Assembly (NCBI GenBank): GCA_964624555.1
Contig: CAZUXB010000014.1
Coordinates: forward strand, 1 to 48,214
Direction: 5' to 3'
Source: SXRF01 sp964624555
Lineage (GTDB): Bacteria; Pseudomonadota; Alphaproteobacteria; Rickettsiales; SXRF01
Length of the DNA stretch: 48,214 nucleotides
Shown here: piece after piece, positions 15,609-24,217 of the stretch
Layout: each line of letters starts with the position of its first letter
How positions within the stretch are numbered: the stretch's first letter is position 1
Made by a program: the position numbers and the translations under genes
The notes under the pieces: generated by a model
What the model was told of the DNA's origin: nothing
Databases searched by the model: none
What the model saw: only the letters and a program-made list of their open reading frames with translations

Positions 15609-16321
15609 GAGCCCGATGCCCCTCCCCCGCCAAAACTTCCGCCGCCCCCGCTGAATCCACCGCCACCGCTCCATCCGCCTCCACCCATCCGCGAACTACC
15701 GAAACGGGAATTGCTATTTGCCAATATGTAGGCGGCGATGAACGGGTGGCGCATAGCGAACCTGATGAACCAGAACAAGAACAGCCACACGAACAAGGCT
15801 TCTATTATTGATACCACATCGCCAGAAGTGTAGGACGGAACGCCCTTCCCACCGAGCACGGAAATGATCGCCTGCGTGCCCTCGACCACCCCCTTTTCCA
15901 TATCCTTGTTGCGGAAATCAGGCAGGATTATGGTCTGGATTATCTGGCTGGAGATGGCGTCGGTAAGCACTCCTTCCAGCCCATAACCAACCTCGATGCG
16001 AACCTTGCGCTCATTAGGCGCTACTATCAGAAGTACGCCGTTATCCTTGCCCTTCTGCCCGATCTGCCAATGCCGCCCAAGCTGGTAGCCGTAATCCTCG
16101 ATAGTGTTACCTTCAAGCGAAGGCAGCGTCACCACCACCAGCTGGTTACTGGTGCCGTTTTCATATTCCTCCAGTGTCTGCGAAAGTGAAGAGATGGTGG
16201 ATTGCGACAAGATATGCGCGTTATCGACCACCCGCCCGGTGAGTTCCGGGAAATGGATGGCAGCCAGCACCGGCGAAACTATCGCCAGCAGCACTACAAA
16301 AAATGGCAGATAGGCGCGCAT
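15602..16321 (-). CDS. TPM domain protein, YgcG family
   Basis: 239 aa. Signal peptide (FFVVLLAIVSPVLA), then the TPM domain at about 28-150: ELTGRVVDNAHILSQSTI, QLVVVTLPSLEGNTIEDYG, KDNGVLLIVAPNERKVRIE and GYGLEGVLTDAISSQII. A membrane segment at about 170-190 (IEALFVWLFLFWFIRFAM) is followed by a cytoplasmic Gly/Ser-rich tail, typical of YgcG proteins. It overlaps the next TPM gene by seven bases and follows lemA by ten, giving a lemA-TPM-TPM unit seen in many bacteria. The molecular role of this module is not firmly known. Confidence 0.93.
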   Translation of the reverse strand: MRAYLPFFVVLLAIVSPVLAAIHFPELTGRVVDNAHILSQSTISSLSQTLEEYENGTSNQLVVVTLPSLEGNTIEDYGYQLGRHWQIGQKGKDNGVLLIVAPNERKVRIEVGYGLEGVLTDAISSQIIQTIILPDFRNKDMEKGVVEGTQAIISVLGGKGVPSYTSGDVVSIIEALFVWLFLFWFIRFAMRHPFIAAYILANSNSRFGSSRMGGGGWSGGGGFSGGGGSFGGGGASGSW

Positions 16322-16331
16322 TATATAGCAC

Positions 16332-16913
16332 TTAGAATTTTACGGCAGGGGCCTGTTCCGCACCGGTCGCGGCAGTAAAGTTGGCCTTGGTCTTGGAACC
16401 GTAGATGGCGCGCCATATCACGCCCGGAAAAGTGCGGATGGTGGTATTATATTGCTGCACTGCTTCAATATAATCGCGGCGCGCAACCGATATGCGGTTC
16501 TCCGTTCCTTCAAGCTGCGATTGCAGGGCAAGGAAATTCTGATCAGCCTTGAGGTTAGGATAATTTTCGGAAACCGCTAGCAATTTCGCCAGCGCCGAAC
16601 TGAGCTGTCCCTGCGCCTGCTCAAATTTGGCAACCGCCTCCGGGTCACTGAGATTGTCGGCATTTATAGTGATTTTGGTGGCATTGGCCCGCGCGTTGGT
16701 GACCGCCTCAAGCGTTTCCTTTTCATGCTCAGCATAGCCCTTCACAGTATTTACCAGATTGGGGATAAGGTCCATGCGCCGCTGGTACTGGTTCTGCACC
16801 TGCGACCAGTTGGCATTCACCTGCTCGTCCAGCGTCGGGATAGTATTCATACCGCTGAGAATGAGGACCAATAGCAGCCCCACAATCCCCAATACCCAAT
16901 ATTTTGCGGACAT
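16332..16913 (-). CDS. lemA: LemA family protein
   Basis: 193 aa. One N-terminal membrane helix (YWVLGIVGLLLVLILSG) followed by the LemA helical domain: VNANWSQVQNQYQRRMDLIPNLV, YAEHEKETLEAV, ALAKLLAVSENYPNLKADQNF, LEGTENRISVARRDYIEAVQ and YNTTIRTFP. The start is fixed by a strong ribosome site AGGAGG three bases before ATG; the longer upstream reading is rejected. The gene precedes the two TPM genes with ten bases between. LemA proteins are membrane-anchored and their function is not well established. Confidence 0.95.
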   Translation of the reverse strand: MSAKYWVLGIVGLLLVLILSGMNTIPTLDEQVNANWSQVQNQYQRRMDLIPNLVNTVKGYAEHEKETLEAVTNARANATKITINADNLSDPEAVAKFEQAQGQLSSALAKLLAVSENYPNLKADQNFLALQSQLEGTENRISVARRDYIEAVQQYNTTIRTFPGVIWRAIYGSKTKANFTAATGAEQAPAVKF

Positions 16914-16935
16914 ACTACCTCCTGTTGGTTGTGAT

Positions 16936-17292
16936 TTATTCAGGCTTCCACGCTTCGTAATCAGCCGTTGATTTATCATGGATAGCAGCACCACGCAATG
17001 AGCCAGTGGGAGCGTAAGCATTTTTTGTGCCGGTTAGGTTAGGCAGATGCGATTTTTCCCAAGCGTGGTGCACTACGCTTTTTTCGTCAGGCACTTTGTC
17101 GGTGGTATAGTGCAGCCACCCGAACCATTCCGGCGGGACTTTGCTCGGTTCGGCAATACCTTTATAGATTACCCAGCGTTTGGCGCGCCCTTCCTTGGAA
17201 GGATTCTTTTCGGTGAAATACTGGTTGCCGAAAGCATCCTCCCCTACCGGAGCACCTTTAAAATGCGTATAAAGTCTGGTGGTGATGGTCAT
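16936..17292 (-). CDS. NDUFA12-like complex I accessory protein
   Basis: 118 aa. The NDUFA12/B17.2 family pattern is clear: RLYTHFKGAPVGEDAFGNQYF, RRWVIYKG-like KRWVIYKG, PPEWFGWLHYTTDKVP, HAWEKSHLPNLTGTKNAYAP and PTGSL near the C-terminus. In mitochondria and Alphaproteobacteria the protein is an accessory subunit of NADH:ubiquinone oxidoreductase. The start codon ATG overlaps the stop of the DUF2442 gene (ATGA), which sets it in an operon. In related genomes it directly precedes mlaD; here the lemA/TPM/TPM unit is inserted between them. It supports placing the organism in Alphaproteobacteria. Confidence 0.95.
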   Translation of the reverse strand: MTITTRLYTHFKGAPVGEDAFGNQYFTEKNPSKEGRAKRWVIYKGIAEPSKVPPEWFGWLHYTTDKVPDEKSVVHHAWEKSHLPNLTGTKNAYAPTGSLRGAAIHDKSTADYEAWKPE

Positions 17293-17615
17293 AAAGCCTG
17301 AGATTCCCAAGATTCTGAATTAAAGTAATTAAAGCCGTGTTTCTTTTTACCTTTTTTAGCATCATAAACACGTTGGTACAAATATTCTGGTGCCAGATCC
17401 AGTTTTCCCATCCACACCACCGTATCAAACATCAGCGCAAAAGCCGTAAAATTTTTAGTATTTTTCAAATTTTTGAATACGCCTTTTGTCACAAGATCGG
17501 ATAAATCTACAACCCCATCCAACCCGTCGTTAAACCACAAATGCAACTTATGCCCACCTAGATATTCCGCATCCGTAACTTTACAACGCTTGTTCCATTT
17601 CTCGGTCTTAGCCAT
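17289..17615 (-). CDS. DUF2442 domain protein
   Basis: 108 aa. Residues about 10-80 show the DUF2442 pattern: VTDAEYLGGHKLHLWFNDG, GVVDLSDLVTKGVFKNLKN, then WMGKLDLAPEYLY. The C-terminus is Lys-rich (KKGKKKHGF). The ATG overlaps the last base of the DUF4160 stop, and the stop overlaps the NDUFA12 start, so it is tightly coupled on both sides. DUF4160/DUF2442 pairs are common and have been suggested to be toxin-antitoxin-like, but I do not know direct proof. It is probably a horizontally mobile pair placed between rpoD and the NDUFA12-like gene. Confidence 0.85.
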   Translation of the reverse strand: MAKTEKWNKRCKVTDAEYLGGHKLHLWFNDGLDGVVDLSDLVTKGVFKNLKNTKNFTAFALMFDTVVWMGKLDLAPEYLYQRVYDAKKGKKKHGFNYFNSESWESQAL

Positions 17616-17896
17616 TACATATCCCTGCTAATTTGTTTAAGGGACCTGCCTAACTGCGCCAGTTCCCAGTTCTCCATTAGTTCATTTTCGTGCAGTTTAG
17701 CCCATTTTATGATTTTCTTCAACCGGGAAGGAGGCATCGTACCATCCAAAACTTTTCTTGTCTTTATTGCTATCGATACGGCAAATTCACCGGATTCCGC
17801 ATGAAAGTGCGGAGGATTATGATCACTCCAGTTTACCAATATATAAATGCCAAAAAACTCACATATGGTAGGCACAAATTTATACAGACCTTTCAC
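17615..17896 (-). CDS. DUF4160 domain protein
   Basis: 93 aa, starting with GTG preceded by AAGG nine bases upstream. The DUF4160 pattern is clear: PTICEFFGIYILVNWSDHNPPHFH, AESGEFAVSI, GTMPPSRLKKIIKWAKLHENELMENW. The conserved PPHFHA motif with paired histidines suggests metal or nucleic-acid binding. It overlaps the DUF2442 gene by one base, and it begins 13 bases after the rpoD stop. Thus the pair has been placed directly behind the housekeeping sigma factor. Function unknown; see the DUF2442 entry. Confidence 0.87.
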   Translation of the reverse strand: MKGLYKFVPTICEFFGIYILVNWSDHNPPHFHAESGEFAVSIAIKTRKVLDGTMPPSRLKKIIKWAKLHENELMENWELAQLGRSLKQISRDM

Positions 17897-17909
17897 CTAT
17901 GTAACCTTA

Positions 17910-20357
17910 TCAATAATCCAAAAAGCTCCTGAGTTTGCGGGAACGGGATGGGTGTTTCAGTTTGCGCAATGCCTTGGCTTCGATCTGGCGGATACGTTCG
18001 CGCGTCACCGAGAATTGCTGGCCGACTTCTTCGAGCGTGTGGTCGGTATTCATTCCGATACCGAAACGCATGCGCAGCACCCGCTCTTCACGCGGGGTGA
18101 GCGAGGCAAGAATGCGGGTGGTGGTTTCGCGCAAGTTGGATTGTATCGCGGCATCGAGCGGCAGGATAGCATTCTTGTCCTCAATAAAATCGCCGAGATG
18201 TGAATCTTCCTCATCACCGATCGGGGTTTCAAGAGAGACCGGCTCCTTGGCAATTTTCATCACCTTGCGCACTTTATCCAGCGGCATGACAAGGCGTTCG
18301 GCCAGTTCTTCCGGGGTTGGTTCGCGGCCGATCTCGTGCAACATCTGGCGTGAGGTGCGCACGATTTTATTTATGGTCTCGATCATGTGCACCGGAATGC
18401 GGATGGTGCGCGCCTGGTCAGCGATAGAGCGCGTAATCGCCTGACGTATCCACCACGTTGCGTAGGTCGAAAATTTATAACCGCGGCGATATTCGAATTT
18501 ATCGACGGCTTTCATCAGGCCGATGTTGCCTTCCTGAATGAGGTCGAGGAATTGCAGGCCTCGGTTGGTATATTTTTTGGCAATGGAGATAACGAGGCGC
18601 AAATTGGCTTCGATCATTTCCTTTTTGGCGCGGTTGGTTTCGCGCTCACCTTTTTGCACGGCCATGATCATGCGCTTGAATTCACCGATATCAAGACCAG
18701 CGGAACCGGCAATTTTCGCTATCTCGCCGCGTATCTCCTCGATTTCGGCAGCATCCTTGGTCACAAAATCCTTCCAGCCTTTATCGGTACGCTTGCTGAC
18801 TGTCGGCAACCAGTCCGGCGACAGTTCGTTGCCTATATAGCTCTCAAGGAACAACTTGCGGTTGATCTTGCGGTGCTCAGCAAGACGCAACAAGCGGCCT
18901 TCCAGAGTCATGAGCTGCTTGTTGATGTCATAAAGTTTCTGAATCAGGCTTTCAACGCGCAATATGGTGAAACGCACACCCATCATCAACTCTACCAGAT
19001 CGCGGTGCAGTTTCTGGTAGGCTTTGTCATCTTCCTTGCTGTACTTGCCATCGCCGAAAGATTTGTTCATGCGCTTCTCCTGAAGGTTGCGCATCTTCTT
19101 GCTTATCTTGGCAAACTGGTCGAGCGTTTCAAGAATCTGCGGCTTGAGCGCACTTTCCATAGCCAGCAGCGATACTGAACCATCGTCCTCATCATCGCCA
19201 TCATCAGAGCCAAGCTCTTCCTCGAAATCCTCATCATCATCGGAATCTTCGCTATCATCCTCATCTTCTTCGTCTTCATCGTCATCAGCTTCCGCCTTAG
19301 AAGAAGACGCCATATTCGCCATCACCCCACCGGTGAACTCCTCGCCCTCATTACCGGCACCATAGGTGGCGTCCAGGTCAATGATATCGCGTAGCAGAAT
19401 CGTTCCGGCATCAAGTTCATCGCGCCAGGAGAGAATTTCCTTCATCACCATCGGGCATTCGCACAGGGCGCTGATGACCACCTCACGGCCCGATTCAATA
19501 CGCTTGGCAATTTCAATTTCACCTTCGCGCGACAGCAGCTCGACATTACCCATTTCGCGCAGATACATGCGCACCGGGTCATCGCTACGGCCAACATTTT
19601 CTATCTCTTCGGCAACTTCAACACCTTCAGTATTTTCCGACGGCTCAGTGGCAGCATCTTCCTCCACCACATTTATGTCGGCCTGCGCCAATGCACTGAT
19701 CGCAGAATCGATCACTTCCGGGGAAAATTCATCAGCCGGGAGCACTGCGTTGAGTTCATCATAAGTAATAAAGCCACGGCTCTTGCCCATGGAAAGCAGC
19801 TTGCGAACTATAGCTACCTGCAGCTCTTCCTTGCTTGCCGCCCCCTGTTCCTTACCCTTTGTTTCTTTATTCTTTACTTCTTTATTCTTGGAATCTTTAG
19901 TGGTTTTATTCTTATCGGTCATCGCAGTTGTAATTTTCTTTTCGGGTAATGGCTTGGTGAGTGACTTGGTTTCCACCTTGGCGGCAGGACCTTTTGCAAC
20001 AGGTTGCTTTATTACCTTAGATGCAGGAGCTTTTACAACAGGTTTTTTCACCGGAGATTTAGCCACCGGTTTTTCAATTTTCGGCTTTGTATTTTTTTTG
20101 GCAGTATTTTTCCCCGCCGCAGATTTTGCTGTTGCCACCGCTTTAGATTTTTGCGGTATCTTCACCACTGGCTTTGCCGGCTTTTTCTGAGCCGCTTTCT
20201 GCGCAGGTTTCGCCGCCGACCGCGAAGCAGATTTCTTTGCCGCTACATTTTTTACCGCATTTTTTACCGCATTTTTTTTGCTTGCATTATTTCTCATATT
20301 GGACTTACTATCCTTCTTACCTTTTTTTTCTTCGGGATCTAACCATAACCACCACAT
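17910..20357 (-). CDS. rpoD: RNA polymerase sigma factor RpoD (sigma-70)
   Basis: 815 aa, the housekeeping sigma factor. Region 1.1 lies near residues 175-250, 1.2 begins at DDPVRMYLREMG, and region 2 has RLVISIAKKYTNRGLQFLDLIQEGNIGLMKAV with the -10 reading helix YKFSTYATWWIRQAITRS. Region 3 follows, and region 4 ends with EEVGQQFSVTRERIRQIEAKA. A long non-conserved region between 1.2 and 2 includes an Asp/Glu run (about 355-393). The first 170 residues are a Lys/Ala/Pro-rich, histone H1-like extension. The start ATG giving MWWLWLDPEEKK has AGGAG five bases upstream. In-frame ATGs at residue 21 or near 144 could give shorter forms. It follows dnaG on the same strand, the usual macromolecular-synthesis order without rpsU. 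Confidence 0.97.
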   Translation of the reverse strand: MWWLWLDPEEKKGKKDSKSNMRNNASKKNAVKNAVKNVAAKKSASRSAAKPAQKAAQKKPAKPVVKIPQKSKAVATAKSAAGKNTAKKNTKPKIEKPVAKSPVKKPVVKAPASKVIKQPVAKGPAAKVETKSLTKPLPEKKITTAMTDKNKTTKDSKNKEVKNKETKGKEQGAASKEELQVAIVRKLLSMGKSRGFITYDELNAVLPADEFSPEVIDSAISALAQADINVVEEDAATEPSENTEGVEVAEEIENVGRSDDPVRMYLREMGNVELLSREGEIEIAKRIESGREVVISALCECPMVMKEILSWRDELDAGTILLRDIIDLDATYGAGNEGEEFTGGVMANMASSSKAEADDDEDEEDEDDSEDSDDDEDFEEELGSDDGDDEDDGSVSLLAMESALKPQILETLDQFAKISKKMRNLQEKRMNKSFGDGKYSKEDDKAYQKLHRDLVELMMGVRFTILRVESLIQKLYDINKQLMTLEGRLLRLAEHRKINRKLFLESYIGNELSPDWLPTVSKRTDKGWKDFVTKDAAEIEEIRGEIAKIAGSAGLDIGEFKRMIMAVQKGERETNRAKKEMIEANLRLVISIAKKYTNRGLQFLDLIQEGNIGLMKAVDKFEYRRGYKFSTYATWWIRQAITRSIADQARTIRIPVHMIETINKIVRTSRQMLHEIGREPTPEELAERLVMPLDKVRKVMKIAKEPVSLETPIGDEEDSHLGDFIEDKNAILPLDAAIQSNLRETTTRILASLTPREERVLRMRFGIGMNTDHTLEEVGQQFSVTRERIRQIEAKALRKLKHPSRSRKLRSFLDY

Positions 20358-20481
20358 ACCATCTCCTGCGTGCTAAAAATTAATTAGCAGAATACGATTT
20401 TCAATCGGCACCACCCAAACAGCCTAGATGTAAGGCTTTTTTTATAAATTTCAATAGATTTCTGTAAAAAACACCTGTTTA

Positions 20482-22314
20482 TCAGGCAACATCGCTTTCG
20501 GCCGGAGCAAAAGTACGCTTTTCACGCGCCTTTTGCACTGCATTCTGTAGTTCTATCATGCGGTTATAGTCGGACTCATCCATAGACTGGCTGATGCGTT
20601 CCTGCAATTCCTTAAACTCATATTCAAGGTGCGCTATCTCGTAAGTGGCAAGAGTTTCGTTCCACAACAGCATAGCATCACCATCGGTAAGGTTTTCCTG
20701 ATACGGCAATCTGGCCATTTCCATAAAATCCAGCGACTTAGGGTTATCACCAAGCTTCTGCTGTATATAGGCCGTAAATAATTCCTTATTATCAATATCA
20801 ACCTGCGTCACCGCAAGTAACAACGAATTGCGCAAGGAATTTACGCTGGCAGTGCGTATATCAAGGCGGGAGACAACCTCCTCCACGCTGCTCTTATGCA
20901 ACAATTGCGGGAAACAGAGCAGAACATTCAGTAATTTTTGCACCACTGATTCCAGTGCCGCCGAATGGTGCTGCAATATCATCTGCTCAATATGTGGCGA
21001 GCGGCTTTGCGCAAGTTTTTTGTCATTATATTTAAATGCCGGTGTTTGCGCCCGCAGCTGGTTGCGGAAATGAGTAAGATAATGCTGGCGTACCGTTGCA
21101 TCAGCAATTTTTGCCGCAAGTTTCTGGCCAGCATCATCAAGTGCAGCGCGCCCTTCCGGTGAATCAGGAGGGTACTGCGCCGCAAGATTATCCCACAACA
21201 CCTGCGACAGGCGCCGCGCTGAAAGCAATATTTTCTCAAAACTCACCTTGCCATGCTTCTGCACATAAGAATCGGGATCTTCGCCTTGCGGCAAAACCGC
21301 ATAGCGCAGCGAGTAGCTCGGCTTTATCAGTGGCAGGGCAATATCCGCCGAGCGCAACATCGCACGCTTCCCTGCGTCATCACCATCAAGGCACATTATA
21401 GGTTCCTTGGCCACCTGCCAGAGCAGGCGCAGATGTTCCGGCGTAACCGCTGTACCAAGTGTCGCCACACAATATGGTATTCCGGCCTGCACGCTCATTA
21501 TAACATCCATATAGCCTTCCATGACCACTATCATGTTACCATCCCTGGCCAGACGTTTAGCCTGGTCAAGATTAAACAAAAGCTCCCCTTTTTTAAACAA
21601 AGGTGTTTCCGGTGAGTTCAGATATTTCGGCATATTCTTAGAGCTGTCGCTGCCAGCTACCAGACGCCCGCCAAAAGCTACAACCTTGCCGGAAACATTG
21701 CGGATAGGAAACATCACCCGCCCGCGGAAACGATCATAAACACCGCCATTCGCTGAAACCGAAATAAGCCCCGCCTCCGCCTGCATCGCCTGCGAGAAAC
21801 CGAATTTCAGGAGGTGCTGGAAAAGGGCGCTGCGGTCTTCCGGAGCATAGCCAATGCGGAAGGCGCGGATAGTTTCTTCACGCAGGCCCCTGCGATCAAC
21901 ATAGTCTTTTGCAATCATACCCGCCGGCGCCAATAGCTGCCTTTCAAACCACTGGCAGGCAACCTCCATAACATCGTATAAAGTTTTTTCCTGTTCGACC
22001 TTGCGCTGCTCCTCCGGTGACGCTTTTGCTATCTCAATACCAGCTTCGCGGGCCAGGCTCTCTATCGTTTCCGGATATGACAGTCGTTCAAAACGACGGA
22101 CGAATTCTACCGCATCACCATGCGCACCACAGCCAAAGCAATGAAAAAAACCTTTTTCATCATTAACAGTAAAGGACGGGGTTTTTTCGTTGTGGAACGG
22201 GCACAGCCCATGATACTCACGGCCATGTTTTTTGATGGCCATGCGCTTACCAACCACTTCCGACATCAGGAAATGAGAGCGTAATCTCTCTATCAAAGAT
22301 GGACTAAAGCGCAT
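20482..22314 (-). CDS. dnaG: DNA primase DnaG
   Basis: 610 aa. Makes RNA primers at replication forks. The CHC2 zinc domain has Cys38, His41, Cys59 and Cys62 (GLCPFHNEKTPSF...FHCFGCGAHGDAV). The RNA-polymerase core begins near 120, and the Toprim acidic motifs are VVMEGYMDVI (Glu266) and CLDGDDAGKRAM. The C-terminal 180 residues would be the DnaB-interacting domain. The length is typical. The ATG lies only 14 bases from the start of the oppositely oriented metallopeptidase gene, so its promoter must overlap that gene's coding region. rpoD follows after a 124-bp gap. Confidence 0.97.
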   Translation of the reverse strand: MRFSPSLIERLRSHFLMSEVVGKRMAIKKHGREYHGLCPFHNEKTPSFTVNDEKGFFHCFGCGAHGDAVEFVRRFERLSYPETIESLAREAGIEIAKASPEEQRKVEQEKTLYDVMEVACQWFERQLLAPAGMIAKDYVDRRGLREETIRAFRIGYAPEDRSALFQHLLKFGFSQAMQAEAGLISVSANGGVYDRFRGRVMFPIRNVSGKVVAFGGRLVAGSDSSKNMPKYLNSPETPLFKKGELLFNLDQAKRLARDGNMIVVMEGYMDVIMSVQAGIPYCVATLGTAVTPEHLRLLWQVAKEPIMCLDGDDAGKRAMLRSADIALPLIKPSYSLRYAVLPQGEDPDSYVQKHGKVSFEKILLSARRLSQVLWDNLAAQYPPDSPEGRAALDDAGQKLAAKIADATVRQHYLTHFRNQLRAQTPAFKYNDKKLAQSRSPHIEQMILQHHSAALESVVQKLLNVLLCFPQLLHKSSVEEVVSRLDIRTASVNSLRNSLLLAVTQVDIDNKELFTAYIQQKLGDNPKSLDFMEMARLPYQENLTDGDAMLLWNETLATYEIAHLEYEFKELQERISQSMDESDYNRMIELQNAVQKAREKRTFAPAESDVA

Positions 22315-22328
22315 ATACTACCAAAATT

Positions 22329-23048
22329 ATGAACCTGCTCCAAAACACCTATTTTATCGAACTGGGCGAAACGCACCTGCCCATACAGATCAAAAAACAC
22401 CGCACCGCACGCAAGCTGATAGTGCGTTACCAGCCGCTTACAAAATCAATTACGCTGACTTTACCGCAAAGAGTAAGCATTAAGCAAGGATTACATTTTG
22501 TGAATGAAAAACGCGAGTGGATTTTACGGCAAATGAGTGAGCATCTGGCACCATCACCATTTTGTGACGGGCAGATAATTTCTGTTCTTGGAAAGAATAT
22601 ACGGCTTGAACATGTCGGCGGACGCGGGCTTGTAAGCGAGGGTGAAGGCGTGTTACAGGTGCATGGTGATATGGAGTTCATGGAACGCCGCGTGCAAAAA
22701 TGGCTACTGCAAAAAGCACGCTCAGAAATAATTACGCTTGCGGAAAGTTTTTCTCGCCAGCTCTGTGTAAAAGTAAAAAATATTTCCCTGCGCGACACCA
22801 GTTCACGTTGGGGAAGTTGCAGCGCAGATGGTAATTTATCATTTTCCTGGCGGCTGGTTTTCGCGCCCTATGAAGTCATGTCCTATGTGGTAGCGCATGA
22901 GGTGGCGCACCTGCGCGAACACAACCACAGCCCAATATTCTGGAAACTGGTGGAAAGCATTTGCCCGGAATATGAGATATGGGAAAAATGGCTGAAAAAG
23001 AACGGAAAAATGCTGTATAGGTATGGCGGGAAATTTACTGGAACCTGA
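22329..23048 (+). CDS. YgjP-like zinc metallopeptidase (DUF45/M48 type)
   Basis: 239 aa. The DUF45/YgjP family pattern is present: HRTARKLIVRYQP, WILRQMSEH, DTSSRWGSCSADGNLSFSWRL, and the zinc signature HEVAHLREHNHSPIFW with His190, Glu191 and His194. A third His in LREHNH is the likely last ligand. No signal peptide, so it is cytosolic. The gene begins 14 bases from dnaG on the opposite strand and its last 14 bases overlap the end of the convergent pseudopilin gene. The physiological substrate of this family is not established. Confidence 0.92.
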   Translation: MNLLQNTYFIELGETHLPIQIKKHRTARKLIVRYQPLTKSITLTLPQRVSIKQGLHFVNEKREWILRQMSEHLAPSPFCDGQIISVLGKNIRLEHVGGRGLVSEGEGVLQVHGDMEFMERRVQKWLLQKARSEIITLAESFSRQLCVKVKNISLRDTSSRWGSCSADGNLSFSWRLVFAPYEVMSYVVAHEVAHLREHNHSPIFWKLVESICPEYEIWEKWLKKNGKMLYRYGGKFTGT

Positions 23049-23925
23049 AAGTCAAAGCACAATTCAAACGGCCGCCACCATCTGTACTCAAAGAATATTT
23101 CTGGGTTGCACCGGATACATTGCTATTATCAAAACAGGTAGTTTCCGATGCCGGTGTTGCAGCCGTGCCAGTCGCCCCTTCTACATCTCCCCCCGCTGCC
23201 CAAGTTAAGCGATCCCAGTGAATATCCCATTCCAGATAGCGGGCTGTAACTCTTCCAACTTGCGGCAATCCATCATCCATCTTGCTATCAATAGCATAGG
23301 CTTGCTGTGGGGTCATTGCTAATTCATTTGTGCTATTTCCTGGGTTGCCAGCTCCAGCCATACCTGTGATTTTCGAAATAACAAAACAGTGGTAATCCGT
23401 TGCCAATGAATAGGCAGTAATAAAATTAGTATCTCCTACCTTTGCTCTTGGAAGGATTTTGGATAAATTAGGCGAACCGTTGGCATACCAAAAACCATCA
23501 TCCACAGTAGGAGTAGCTGTTGCAGATTTGAAATTACCTTCTATTAACCCTGAATTTGCTGATAAGTCTACCCAGAACCAAGCGGTTTCTCCATGTACCA
23601 AAAAACGCCGAACACCGCCGGAATAAATGCCTTCGAGCAAACTATTGCCATCTCCCTCTGCCCTAGTTCCTGCACGTGTCGGGATAGTTGCAAAACCAGC
23701 TGCGACCACCTCTGAAGCCTTCATATCTCCAGGCAAAGCGTTATACTTTGATTTAAAGGTATACGCAGCCACAGTGTAGCGCTCAATCTGGCTTATCTGA
23801 CTGCGGATCTTAAAAGATGCTATTAAATCATTGCCTAACAATATACCGCCTACTAACATCCCTACTATCACTATAACTATAGCACTCTCAACAAGAGTAA
23901 AACCTTTTTTATTTTCTAAATTCAT
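23035..23925 (-). CDS. Large pseudopilin-like protein with type IV prepilin leader
   Basis: 296 aa. The leader MNLENKKG ends in G8 before FTLVES, with Glu at +5, so prepilin peptidase cleavage and N-methylation are expected. The following helix ESAIVIVIVGMLVGGILL is the pilin assembly spine. The rest is much longer than a major pilin and includes LPGDMKASEV, GVRRFLVHGETAWFW, and two cysteines. That size fits a minor pilin or a T2SS GspK-like pseudopilin, although the exact class is not resolved. It starts 23 bases after coxF in the cytochrome oxidase operon, an odd place. It may serve the pilus machinery powered by PilT/PilU at 7.5-9.8 kb. Confidence 0.87.
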   Translation of the reverse strand: MNLENKKGFTLVESAIVIVIVGMLVGGILLGNDLIASFKIRSQISQIERYTVAAYTFKSKYNALPGDMKASEVVAAGFATIPTRAGTRAEGDGNSLLEGIYSGGVRRFLVHGETAWFWVDLSANSGLIEGNFKSATATPTVDDGFWYANGSPNLSKILPRAKVGDTNFITAYSLATDYHCFVISKITGMAGAGNPGNSTNELAMTPQQAYAIDSKMDDGLPQVGRVTARYLEWDIHWDRLTWAAGGDVEGATGTAATPASETTCFDNSNVSGATQKYSLSTDGGGRLNCALTFRFQ

Positions 23926-23948
23926 AAAATCATTTGTTTTTTAACTTA

Positions 23949-24056
23949 TCAACGCATACCTATCTTCATAATAGTTATCGCGTAAAGAAGCGCGATTATC
24001 AGTAGCAGGACAAGCAACAAGAAGCGATTTTTACTTTGCTGTGAATTATTTTTCAT
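23949..24056 (-). CDS. coxF: CoxF-like small cytochrome oxidase assembly protein
   Basis: 35 aa (MKNNSQQSKNRFLLLVLLLI then ALLYAITIMKIGMR). A basic N-terminus and one membrane helix ending in the YAITIMKIG motif match the short CoxF/small assembly protein found directly after ctaB in Alphaproteobacteria. The ATG lies inside the end of the preceding 52-aa gene, overlapping by 11 bases in another frame. It is too short for ordinary gene finders. The symbol rests on motif and position. Confidence 0.75.
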   Translation of the reverse strand: MKNNSQQSKNRFLLLVLLLIIALLYAITIMKIGMR

Positions 24057-24204
24057 CGCTACCACGACGCACCCAGTCAAGCACCAACAGGATGAACAGG
24101 GTGAACATGCTGCCAATAACAAAAGAGCAGCCCATTAAATAAACAGTTTGCTGGGAAATGTCGGATAATATCTGTACCTTATCTATGGCCGTCTGTTTTT
24201 CCAT
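24046..24204 (-). CDS. 52-aa single-helix membrane protein in cox operon
   Basis: Begins MEKQTAIDKVQILSD and has one hydrophobic segment (VYLMGCSFVIGSMFTLFILL), ending VRRGSDEK. The positive residues follow the helix, so the C-terminus is probably cytoplasmic. A GAGGA ribosome site stands nine bases before ATG. It sits between ctaB (13 bases) and coxF (11-base overlap), all on the minus strand. I do not recognise the family. Position suggests a small oxidase subunit or assembly factor, which is inference. Confidence 0.75.
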   Translation of the reverse strand: MEKQTAIDKVQILSDISQQTVYLMGCSFVIGSMFTLFILLVLDWVRRGSDEK

Positions 24205-24217
24205 AAATGATTTCCTC

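Noticed and set aside
18387..19178. 263-aa open frame opposite rpoD
   Set aside because: It lies wholly inside rpoD and has no recognisable domain; it is an antisense shadow.
23035..23925. CoxC or CtaG as the gene after coxF
   Set aside because: The product has a type IV prepilin leader and no CoxC or CtaG features.
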